In this document: positions 57,254 to 64,000 of the stretch, in pieces
Layout: each line of letters opens with the position of its first letter
Numbering within the stretch: position 1 is the stretch's first letter
DNA from: Nocardioides kribbensis
Lineage (GTDB): Bacteria; Actinomycetota; Actinomycetes; Propionibacteriales; Nocardioidaceae
Reading direction: 5' to 3'
DNA length: 64,000 nt
NCBI RefSeq assembly: GCF_015070375.1
Contig: NZ_JADCLL010000001.1
Span: 684,501 to 748,500, forward strand
Position numbers and translations under genes: made by a program
Notes under the pieces: model-generated
Databases searched by the model: none
What the model was told of the DNA's origin: nothing
The model's input: the letters and a program-made list of their open reading frames with translations, nothing else

Positions 57254-58135
57254 TCAGGGCAGGAGGAGCGGCTGCGGGGTCGCGCGGCCCGAGCGGGCCG
57301 CGGCCGCGGCCGCGAGCTCGAGCAGGCGGTGCAGCTGCTCGGGGGGCGTGGTGTGGCAGCCCAGGTCGTGGTCGACCTTGCCCGTGCCGTGGTGGTCGCT
57401 GGACCCGGTGGCGACCAGGCCGAGGTCGGTCGCGATCGCGCGCAGCCGCTCCCGGGCCGCCGGCGCGTGGTCCTGGTGGTCGACCTCGATGCCGGCCAGG
57501 CCGCGCTCAGCCAGCGCCGCCAGGGTGGCCGCGTCGGGGCGCTCGTCGCTGCGCCGGCCCCACGGGTGGGCGATCACGCTGACCCCGCCCGCGCCGGCCA
57601 CCGCGTCGATCATGTCGGTCAGCGGCGCGGCGTAGCGGTCGACGTAGGCGGGACGGCCGGGGTTGAGGAAGCGGGTGAAGGCCTCGGTGCGGTCGCCGAC
57701 GACGCCGCGCTGCACGAGGGCGTCGGCCACGTGGGGCCGGCCGCTGGCGGCGCTGTCGCCGGAGACGGCGGCGACGTCGGCCTCGGTGATCTCGATGCCG
57801 AGGGCGTTGAGGCGGGCCACGACGTCGGGCACGCGCGACACCCGCCCCTCGAGGATGCGGGTGAGCCCCTCGGCCAGCGGCGGGTACGTCGGGTCCGGCA
57901 GGTAGGCCAGCAGGTGCACCGACTGGCCCTCGTGGCGGGTGCTGATCTCCATGCCGCGCACCAGCCCGATGCCGACGTCGGCGGCGGCGCGCTCGGCCTC
58001 GGCCCAGCCCTCGGCGGTGTCGTGGTCGGTGAGCGCCACCACGTCGAGGCCGGCGGCCGCCGCCGCCCGCACCAGCTCGTCGGGCGACTGGGTGCCGTCA
58101 CTGGCCCGCGAGTGGGTGTGGAGGTCGATGCGCAC
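57254..58135 (-). CDS. PHP-domain phosphoesterase (3',5'-nucleoside bisphosphate phosphatase/RNase AM-like)
   Basis: This 293-residue trinuclear metal phosphoesterase begins with RIDLHTHSRASDGTQ and has LTDHDTAEGW, GMEISTRH, VIAHPWG, GIEVDHQDH and ATGSSDHHG, the full ordered His/Asp ligand set of the PHP family. Relatives such as YciV hydrolyse 3',5'-bisphosphates and act as 5'-3' exonucleases on short RNA. ATG or start codon at 58135. The protein is cytoplasmic and differs from the PolX-like PHP protein at 24699-25772 in lacking any DNA-binding part. Confidence 0.87.
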   Translation of the reverse strand: MRIDLHTHSRASDGTQSPDELVRAAAAAGLDVVALTDHDTAEGWAEAERAAADVGIGLVRGMEISTRHEGQSVHLLAYLPDPTYPPLAEGLTRILEGRVSRVPDVVARLNALGIEITEADVAAVSGDSAASGRPHVADALVQRGVVGDRTEAFTRFLNPGRPAYVDRYAAPLTDMIDAVAGAGGVSVIAHPWGRRSDERPDAATLAALAERGLAGIEVDHQDHAPAARERLRAIATDLGLVATGSSDHHGTGKVDHDLGCHTTPPEQLHRLLELAAAAAARSGRATPQPLLLP

Positions 58136-58182
58136 GCCCCCACCCTAGGACCACCCCACCGACAGGGCCGTCGCGTCCGGGC

Positions 58183-59466
58183 ATGATGACGCCTATGGGG
58201 AGTCACCGAGCCGACCGCACGCCGCCCCGCTCCCCCGCCGCCACCGCCGCGGCCGTGGAGTCGGGCCACGGTCACTCCCACGGCGGACCTCCCCCGGCGC
58301 TCGACGTGGGCCTGCGGGCGCGGGCGGTGCTGCTGGGCCTGCTCGCCGTGGGCGCCGTGGTCACCCTCGTCGGGCTGGTCGTGCTGTGGCCCGCGGCCTC
58401 CGACGCGCCCGAGGAGGTCGACTTCCTGCGCAGCGGCACCACCACCCTCACCGCCCCCGTCGTCGACGTCGGTCCCTCCTGCCCGGTCCTGGTCGACGGC
58501 GAGCAGGGCTCGCGCGAGCCGCCGCCGGAGGACTGCGACACCCTCACCGCCGACGTCGGGGGCGAGGACGTCACCCTCGGCGTCCCGCCCTACGTCGGCC
58601 GCTCGGGCCTCGTGGCCGGCGACACGGTCCGTCTCATCCGGCTGCCGGCCTCCAGCACGCCCGACGGCCAGGTGGGCTACGGCTTCGCCGGGGTCGAGCG
58701 CACCCTGCCGCTGGGGCTGCTCGCGGGCGCCTTCGTGGTGCTGGTCGGCCTCGTGGCCCGGCTGCGCGGACTCCTCGCGCTGGTCGGCCTGGGCCTGGCC
58801 GCGCTGGTCATCGCCCGCTTCCTGCTGCCGGCGCTGCTCGCCGGCGGGTCGGGCTGGGCCGTGGCCGCCGTCGGCTCCGCCGCGATCATGTACGTCGTCC
58901 TCTACCTCGCCCACGGCCCCTCGCTGCGCACCAGCGCGGCCCTGCTCGGCACCCTGGCCGGCATCGGGGCCACCGCCCTCCTCGGCGTCTGGGCGGTCGG
59001 CGCGGCGCGGCTCTCGGGCATCAGCGACGAGACCGGGGAGGTGCTCGCGACCTACGCCCCCGCCCTCGACAGCCAGGGCGTGCTGGCCTGCGCGGTGATC
59101 ATCGCCGGGCTCGGGGTGCTCAACGACGTCACGATCACCCAGTCCTCGGCGGTGTGGGAGCTGCGCGCCGCGGCGCCGGAGCTCTCGCGGCGCCAGCTCT
59201 TCGGCAGCGCCATGCGCATCGGGCGCGACCACATCGCCTCGACGATCTACACGATCGTCTTCGCCTACGCCGGCACCGGCCTGGCCGTGCTCATGCTGCT
59301 CAGCCTCTACGACCGGCCCTTCCTGGAGCTGCTGGCCGACGAGTCCATCGGGGTGGAGATCGTGCGCACCCTGGCCTCCGCGGTCGGGCTGGTGCTGGCC
59401 GTGCCCCTCACCACGGCCGTCGCGGCGCTGACGGTCGGCGGGGCCGTGGTGCCCGAGGACGCCTGA
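58183..59466 (+). CDS. YibE/F family multi-pass membrane protein
   Basis: This 427-residue protein has a cytosolic His-rich start (ESGHGHSHGG), one helix, then an extracytoplasmic segment with two cysteines (GPSCPVLVDGEQ, EDCDTLTADV). About seven more helices follow, including LGLLAGAFVVLVGLVARL and VAAVGSAAIMYVVLYLAHG. GVLNDVTITQSSAVWEL and GRDHIASTIYTIVFAYAG are the strongly conserved family stretches. Transport function is suspected but unproven. The first ATG at 58183 was used; one at 58195 is equally possible. Confidence 0.85.
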   Translation: MMTPMGSHRADRTPPRSPAATAAAVESGHGHSHGGPPPALDVGLRARAVLLGLLAVGAVVTLVGLVVLWPAASDAPEEVDFLRSGTTTLTAPVVDVGPSCPVLVDGEQGSREPPPEDCDTLTADVGGEDVTLGVPPYVGRSGLVAGDTVRLIRLPASSTPDGQVGYGFAGVERTLPLGLLAGAFVVLVGLVARLRGLLALVGLGLAALVIARFLLPALLAGGSGWAVAAVGSAAIMYVVLYLAHGPSLRTSAALLGTLAGIGATALLGVWAVGAARLSGISDETGEVLATYAPALDSQGVLACAVIIAGLGVLNDVTITQSSAVWELRAAAPELSRRQLFGSAMRIGRDHIASTIYTIVFAYAGTGLAVLMLLSLYDRPFLELLADESIGVEIVRTLASAVGLVLAVPLTTAVAALTVGGAVVPEDA

Positions 59467-59493
59467 CCCGCCCCCTGCTGCCCCCGCCGCGGC

Positions 59494-60144
59494 TCACCAG
59501 GCGGGGGCCGGCCCCCCGAAGGGCAGCTCGACCAGTCCGGGGCCGAGCGCGGAGACGTCGCGCAGGTGCCACTCGCCGTGCAGGAGGAGCACCGCCGGTG
59601 CGGGCCGCACGACCACCCACAGCCACCTCCCGTGGGCCTCCCCCGCGAGCACCGAGCGGTCCCACTCGCCGTCGGCCGCGCTGGTCGAGACCGCCCACAG
59701 CGGCACCTGCTGGCCCTCGACGCGCAGCCGCACCACCGGCGCGGCTCCCCCGATCTCGTAGCCCGGGTCGGTGTGGGGTGCGCCCGCCACACGCGCCCCG
59801 AGGCCGGTGCCGGCCTCCTCGGTGACGACCACGACGTCGACCGGGCCGTCGGCCTCCGTGGTGCCGGTGCAGGCGGTGAGCACCGCCCGCGCGACCCCCG
59901 GTCGGGCCGCGACCACCCCGAAGCCGGTCACCGACCAGTCGGGACCCAGCGGCCAGGGCAGGAGGCTGGGCAGGTCGCCGGCCATCTCGAGGTGGTCGGT
60001 GAAGTCGGCGTAGCCGACCTCCGAGGGGCGCCACAGCGGTGCGGCGGCGCCGTGCTCGGGGCAGGACCAGAGCCCTGGGCCCTGCTCCGCGGGCAGCGGA
60101 GCGACGGGGGCCGGGCAGCGGGGGCAGGCTGCGGAGAGCGGCAC
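59494..60144 (-). CDS. DUF6758-like actinobacterial protein with N-terminal zinc knuckle
   Basis: This 216-residue soluble protein begins with a CPRC knuckle and a second cysteine in GLWSCPEHG, a probable zinc ribbon. Then come the family-like stretches LLPWPLGPDWSVTGFG, VVVVTEEAGTGLGARVAG and GEAHGRWLWVVVRPAPAVLL, ending LVELPFGGPAPAW. I recall this as the DUF6758 family found next to PHP and YibE/F genes in actinobacteria. No function is known. Confidence 0.7.
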   Translation of the reverse strand: MPLSAACPRCPAPVAPLPAEQGPGLWSCPEHGAAAPLWRPSEVGYADFTDHLEMAGDLPSLLPWPLGPDWSVTGFGVVAARPGVARAVLTACTGTTEADGPVDVVVVTEEAGTGLGARVAGAPHTDPGYEIGGAAPVVRLRVEGQQVPLWAVSTSAADGEWDRSVLAGEAHGRWLWVVVRPAPAVLLLHGEWHLRDVSALGPGLVELPFGGPAPAW

Positions 60145-60216
60145 GCAGCCACGGTGACCGCCTCGGGCCCCGCCGTCAAGGGCCGCCGAGGGCCGCCGAG
60201 GGCCGTCAAGGGCCGC

Positions 60217-60771
60217 TCAGGCGTTCCACCGCAGGACGACGGGAGTCTCCCGCTCGTGGCCGAGCACCGAGACCGTGGCGGTGTCGAGGCGCAGCAGCCG
60301 GCCGTCGGCCACCGGGAGGTCGAGCCACCGCGCCGCCAGGGCGCGCAGGGAGTGGCCGTGGGCGAAGAGCAGCACGTCGCCGTCGACGCCCCGCGCCCGC
60401 GCCACGACCCGGTCGAGGCGCCGCGACACGTCGGCGGCGTCCTCGCCGCCGGGGCAACCGTGGGTCCACACCGTCCAGCCCGGCACGTCCTCGCGGATCG
60501 CGGGGGTGGTCACGCCCTCGTAGTCGCCGTACTCCCACTCGCGCAGGTCGTCGTCGACCTCGGCCGAGGCCCAGCCGGCCAGCTCCGCCGTGCGCCGCGC
60601 GCGCAGCCGCGGACTGCTCAGCACCAGGGCGAAGTCGCGCCGCAGCCGCCCGGCGAGGCCGGCCGCGACCTCCTCGCCCTCGGGCAGCAGCGGCAGGTCG
60701 GTGGTCGAGGTGTGCCGACCCTCCCGGCTCCACTCGGTCTCCCCGTGCCGCACCAGCCAGACGTCGCCCAT
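60217..60771 (-). CDS. Histidine phosphatase (phosphoglycerate mutase-like) family protein
   Basis: This 184-residue phosphatase has the catalytic RHG box in WLVRHGETEWSREGRH, the second active histidine in LLFAHGHSLRALA, and the acid region WEYGDYEGV. It dephosphorylates a small metabolite; the true substrate is undefined. M. tuberculosis has a mutase-like gene (Rv3214) next to its ParA gene in the same neighbourhood. Upstream bases 60145-60216 hold a short GGGCCGCCGA repeat tract. Confidence 0.88.
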   Translation of the reverse strand: MGDVWLVRHGETEWSREGRHTSTTDLPLLPEGEEVAAGLAGRLRRDFALVLSSPRLRARRTAELAGWASAEVDDDLREWEYGDYEGVTTPAIREDVPGWTVWTHGCPGGEDAADVSRRLDRVVARARGVDGDVLLFAHGHSLRALAARWLDLPVADGRLLRLDTATVSVLGHERETPVVLRWNA

Positions 60772-60834
60772 GGCGTCATCCTGTCAGCCGACCCCGAGGC
60801 GGCCCCGACGCGGCCCCGGAGCGGTCACGGGCGG

Positions 60835-62799
60835 TCACGACTCGGCCAGCACCACCACGCGGTCGCCGGGGAGCACCGTGAGCAGGTCGGACTTGGCCGG
60901 GTTGAGCCGGACCCCGAAGTCCTCGCCCCGCACGGCCAGCGCTGTCGACGTCCAGCCCAGGGCGGTCTCGCCGCGGCGCGACGCACCGGCCACCACGCTC
61001 GCCCACGCGACCGGCGCGCCGGGTGCGACGTACCAGTGGGCCGGGCGCAGGTAGACCTCGCTGCCCTCGGAGCCGAGCAGCTCGGCGAAGACGTCCTCGA
61101 GCCGACCGTCCTCGGAGAGCTGGGTGACGATGAGGCTCACGATCTCGCCGCTCACCACGACGTCGTCGATGTCGGCGACCTGGGCGAGCAGGCGGTTGCG
61201 GTCGTCCATCATCTCGCTGACCACCGCGGTCTGGTGCTCCCGGCGCGAGAGGATGTCGCGCACGTGCAACAGCGTGACCAGCGTGCGGGCGTCGGCGGCC
61301 TGCGCGTCCAGGTGGTCGGAGTAGCACAGCACCAGCACCTGGTCGAGGCCCTCCACGACGTGCTGCTCCAGCACGGCGCGGTCGGTGGTGCCGGCGCGCA
61401 CGACGCTCACCGCGAGGTGCTCGAGGTCGGCGGGCAGCACCGGGTCGCCGTGGGTGGTCACCACGGTCAGCGTCGAGCCCGGCTCGGCGTAGTGGTCGAG
61501 CTCGCGCAGCATGATCGGGGCGCGCTCGTTCCACCCCAGGAGCAGGGCCCGCGTGGGGTGGGCGTCGGTGCCGTCCTCGACGCCGAGCACCGCGGGGTCG
61601 GGACGGGTCCGGGCGACCTCGGCGCCGGCGAGCACGCCGTCGTCCTCGGCCACCACGATGAGCGTCGCCGTGCCGACCAGGGCCGAGGGCGGCGGGTTGA
61701 GGCGCGTGACACCGCCGTCCAGCAGGCCGATCACGGTGGCCCGCTCGTAGAACAGCTGCGCCTCCTCGTACGTCGCGCCCGCCAGCCCGTGGTCGGCGAG
61801 GAAGTAGATCTCGTCGCCGTCGTAGTCGAAGAGCTCGGTGTAGACCGCGGCGGCACCGGACTGGCGCGAGGTCTGCACGACCAGCTTGGCCACCGTCTCG
61901 CGGATGTCGAGCAGCGAGGTGCGCCGGGCGCCGACGAGCCGGGCGACCTCGAGGTTGGACGGGTCGCGGATCTCGGCCACGATCCGGGGCCCCTCGGAGC
62001 CCTCGTGGGTCAGCGCCAGGAGGGTCTTGACGACCTCGCTGTCGGGATCGTCGGAGTCGGGCGCCAGCAGGATGACCGAGCGCGCCGTGGCGTGGCTGCT
62101 GACCGCGAGCTCGTCGACGTCCATCGGCGAGCCCGACCGGCACACCACCCGCGTGCCGCGCAGGTCGGGCACCTTGGCACGGATCTCGTCCTCCATCTCG
62201 ACCTTGTCGCGGTCGGCGAGCACGACCACCACGGGTCGTCGCCGGCTCTCGTTGGCCAGGGCCAGCTCGCGCAGGATCGTGAACACCGAGTCCGACCAGC
62301 CGAGCACCACGGTGTGGTCGCGCTCGAGCACGATGGAGCGCCCGCGGCGCAGGTCGGCCAGCCGCGCGTCGATCCCGGCGGCGATGACGCCGATGAGGGC
62401 CGAGACCACGAAGAGCCCGGCCACGGTGAGCAGGAGCATGGCGGCCACCAGCCGCCACGGCGCCTGCTCCTCCCCCGCCACGGTGCCGGGGTCGAGGGCG
62501 TGCAGCAGGGCGGAGAAGACCTCGTCGGCGAAGCTGCGGTCGGCGACCGGGTCGTCGGCGCCGCGCAGGCCCAGGAGGCTGACGGCCGCGGCGAAGGCCA
62601 CGACCAGCACGGCGGTGACCGCGGCCAGCCAGCCGACCAGCGCCGGCGTGCCGCGGGCCATCGAGTTGTCGAACCGGTAGCGCAGGCGCTCGCCCGGCCG
62701 GGGCGGACGGGTGCCCAGCCGGGTGGCCGGGGCGGTCCCGGCCACCCGGGCGGTGGGCGCGGCGGTGCGACGCCTCAGCTGTGGTGCGGTGCGGGCCAT
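60835..62799 (-). CDS. CASTOR/POLLUX-like ion channel with RCK-type domains
   Basis: This 654-residue membrane protein has two N-terminal hydrophobic segments: LVGWLAAVTAVLVVAFAAAV near residue 55, and LVAAMLLLTVAGLFVVSALIGVIAAGI. A pore-loop-like stretch lies between them (FADEVFSALLHALDPGTVAG). About 500 cytosolic residues follow, with two Rossmann-like RCK halves (HTVVLGWSDSVFTILREL near 150 and ALLLGWNERAPIMLREL near 400) and a final TrkA-C-like part. This layout matches bacterial CASTOR/POLLUX-type channels. Ion selectivity is unknown. Confidence 0.82.
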   Translation of the reverse strand: MARTAPQLRRRTAAPTARVAGTAPATRLGTRPPRPGERLRYRFDNSMARGTPALVGWLAAVTAVLVVAFAAAVSLLGLRGADDPVADRSFADEVFSALLHALDPGTVAGEEQAPWRLVAAMLLLTVAGLFVVSALIGVIAAGIDARLADLRRGRSIVLERDHTVVLGWSDSVFTILRELALANESRRRPVVVVLADRDKVEMEDEIRAKVPDLRGTRVVCRSGSPMDVDELAVSSHATARSVILLAPDSDDPDSEVVKTLLALTHEGSEGPRIVAEIRDPSNLEVARLVGARRTSLLDIRETVAKLVVQTSRQSGAAAVYTELFDYDGDEIYFLADHGLAGATYEEAQLFYERATVIGLLDGGVTRLNPPPSALVGTATLIVVAEDDGVLAGAEVARTRPDPAVLGVEDGTDAHPTRALLLGWNERAPIMLRELDHYAEPGSTLTVVTTHGDPVLPADLEHLAVSVVRAGTTDRAVLEQHVVEGLDQVLVLCYSDHLDAQAADARTLVTLLHVRDILSRREHQTAVVSEMMDDRNRLLAQVADIDDVVVSGEIVSLIVTQLSEDGRLEDVFAELLGSEGSEVYLRPAHWYVAPGAPVAWASVVAGASRRGETALGWTSTALAVRGEDFGVRLNPAKSDLLTVLPGDRVVVLAES

Positions 62800-62850
62800 G
62801 GTGGGGATGGTGCCCCACCCCGCCCGTCGCCGGCAGCGGAACGCCGCGGG

Positions 62851-63381
62851 TCAGGCCTGTGGTCCGGCCCAGTTCTTGTCCGGCTGCGGCACGGGGCGCC
62901 CGGGCTGCTCGCCACCGCGCTGCGTGAGGTAGTTCTCCTTCGGCACCATCACCTTGCGCCGGAAGACGCACACGACCTTGCCGTCCTGGTTGTAGCCGAT
63001 GGTCTCGACGTGGACGACGCCACGGTCGTCCTTGCTCGTCGACTCCGTCTTGCCCAGCACCGTGGTCTCGCCGTACAGGGTGTCGCCGTGGAAGGTGGGC
63101 GCCACGTGGCGCAGCGACTCGACCTCGAGGTTGGCGATCGCCTTGCCGGAGACGTCGGCCACGCTCATCCCCAGCAGCAGGGAGTAGACGTAGTTGCCCA
63201 CGACGACGTTCTTGCCGAACTGCGTGGTCTCCCCGGCGTAGTTGACGTCGAGGTGCAGCGGGTGGTGGTTCATCGTGAGCAGGCAGAACAGGTGGTCGTC
63301 GTACTCGGTCACGGTCTTGCCGGGCCAGTGCTTGTAGGTCGCTCCGACCTCGAACTCCTCGTAGCTGCGGCCGAACTGCAT
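62851..63381 (-). CDS. MaoC-like hot-dog fold dehydratase
   Basis: This 176-residue protein has the MaoC/R-hydratase core: GKTVTEYDDHLFCLLTMNHH with the catalytic Asp and His, PLHLDVNYAGETTQFGKNVV, and LRHVAPTFHGDTLYGETTVL. Enzymes of this type hydrate enoyl-CoA or dehydrate methylmalyl/mesaconyl-CoA-like substrates. The last 25 residues are a disordered tail. The ATG at 63381 has GGAGAG 4 bases upstream and was preferred to an ATG at 63444 in an unlikely extension. Confidence 0.87.
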   Translation of the reverse strand: MQFGRSYEEFEVGATYKHWPGKTVTEYDDHLFCLLTMNHHPLHLDVNYAGETTQFGKNVVVGNYVYSLLLGMSVADVSGKAIANLEVESLRHVAPTFHGDTLYGETTVLGKTESTSKDDRGVVHVETIGYNQDGKVVCVFRRKVMVPKENYLTQRGGEQPGRPVPQPDKNWAGPQA

Positions 63382-63527
63382 GGGCTCTCCTCTGGCTCGG
63401 GCGTCGGGCGTCGTCGTGCACCCGCTCGCGGTGTCGCACGCCATGGTGGCGCACGCCGCACCCGGGCGGCCGGGTGCCCGCCGTGGGTTTCGTCACGCCC
63501 CGGCGGTGGGCCGCCTACACTTCCCCC

Positions 63528-64000
63528 GTGCCGTCCCTCCCGCCGACCGACGACCCCCGCCACCTCGCGCCGGGCCCGCGTCCCCTGCTGACGCTGCTGC
63601 CGGTGGCGGCCGTGCTGGCCAGCGTGGCGCTCGTCCTGGCCCTCACCGGCGGGCTGCCCCCCGGTGACGACGGCGGCGCCGACCTGCGCGCGGCCGAGGC
63701 CGGCACCACGCCCACCGCTCCCGTGGCGGCCACCACGCGCCCGACCCAGGACGTGCTGGAGGCCCCCGCCGCCATCGAGCCCGCCCCCGGGCAGCGGGCC
63801 CGGCAGCTGCGCGCCGCCCTGGAGCCGGGCACCGCCGTGCCCGACCGGCAGACGGCCCTGCCGGTGCGACGCCTCGCGCGCCAGGTCGAGGAGCGCACGA
63901 CCTGCCAGCCCGAGACCGTCGAGCGCGAGCTGACCGTGCTGTCCTACAACATCAAGTCCGGCTTCGCGAGCGGACGAGGACTGCAGCTCGACGACTACGC
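63528..64000 (+). CDS. Endonuclease/exonuclease/phosphatase-type protein, N-terminal part (runs off window)
   Basis: A frame opens with GTG at 63528 and stays open to the window end (157 codons). It has a membrane anchor (PLLTLLPVAAVLASVALVLAL), a Thr/Ala/Pro-rich extracytoplasmic stretch, and then ELTVLSYNIKSGFASGRGLQ at the very end. That is the first strand of the exonuclease-endonuclease-phosphatase fold, with the metal-binding Asn in SYNIK. The protein is probably a surface-anchored DNase- or phosphatase-like enzyme. Only the start is visible, so family placement is tentative. Confidence 0.65.
   Translation, partial: MPSLPPTDDPRHLAPGPRPLLTLLPVAAVLASVALVLALTGGLPPGDDGGADLRAAEAGTTPTAPVAATTRPTQDVLEAPAAIEPAPGQRARQLRAALEPGTAVPDRQTALPVRRLARQVEERTTCQPETVERELTVLSYNIKSGFASGRGLQLDDY

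Overview
The window is high-G+C actinobacterial DNA, most likely from Nocardioides or a close relative in the Nocardioidaceae. This rests on gene content and on a backbone whose gene order recalls the Mycobacterium tuberculosis region around Rv3193c-Rv3214. That backbone comprises a UPF0182 protein, a PDZ-Lon protease, a DUF2342 metalloprotease, whiB7, uvrD2, mycoredoxin, nudC, adnB, adnA, an ATL protein, moeZ, a TetR regulator, a DUF3107 protein, a ferritin-fold protein, rhlE and a ParA-like ATPase. The species assignment is an inference; no rRNA gene is present.

Bases 1-3041 hold the end of a cysteine dioxygenase, a CtlX-type hydrolase, an NAD-dependent epimerase and the 3' stump of a broken gene. 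Bases 3042-16069 are a foreign island that is visibly richer in A and T than its flanks. Its left edge is a scar of two IS3-family transposase remnants and the catalytic half of a tyrosine recombinase. Its right edge is the 3' end of an initiator tRNA gene. An 11-base copy of that tRNA end lies beside the recombinase stump. The cargo is one tightly coupled four-gene operon on the minus strand: a superfamily 1 helicase, a NERD-pseudokinase-kinase-ATPase fusion, a protein of unknown fold, and a very large protein with a nuclease signature and a HerA-like ATPase. It resembles the restriction halves of the Dnd (DptFGH) and kinase-containing MADS systems, but no modification enzyme is present. It is the best candidate here for an undescribed defence system.

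Bases 16184-26590 are core genes: envelope or proteolysis genes, moaE, two metalloprotease-type proteins, a Nudix protein, a PHP protein and an enoyl-CoA hydratase. Bases 26677-30417 are regulatory and odd. They hold an orphan leader-peptide-binding protein, a 0.95 kb tandem array of palindromic repeats, three tiny genes (two of them duplicates) and whiB7. whiB7 has a textbook WhiB7-type promoter, a 78-codon leader ORF and an intrinsic attenuator.

Bases 30418-41428 are a DNA repair and redox cluster (uvrD2, mrx1, nudC, a flavoprotein, adnB, adnA). Bases 41560-49404 carry secreted enzymes: PhoD, a large M14 peptidase behind a perfect palindromic operator candidate, and two tandem trypsin-like proteases. 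An acyltransferase and an ATL protein lie among them. Bases 49612-64000 return to conserved housekeeping and membrane genes and end inside an exonuclease/endonuclease/phosphatase-type gene. Most convergent gene ends carry perfect GC-rich hairpins.
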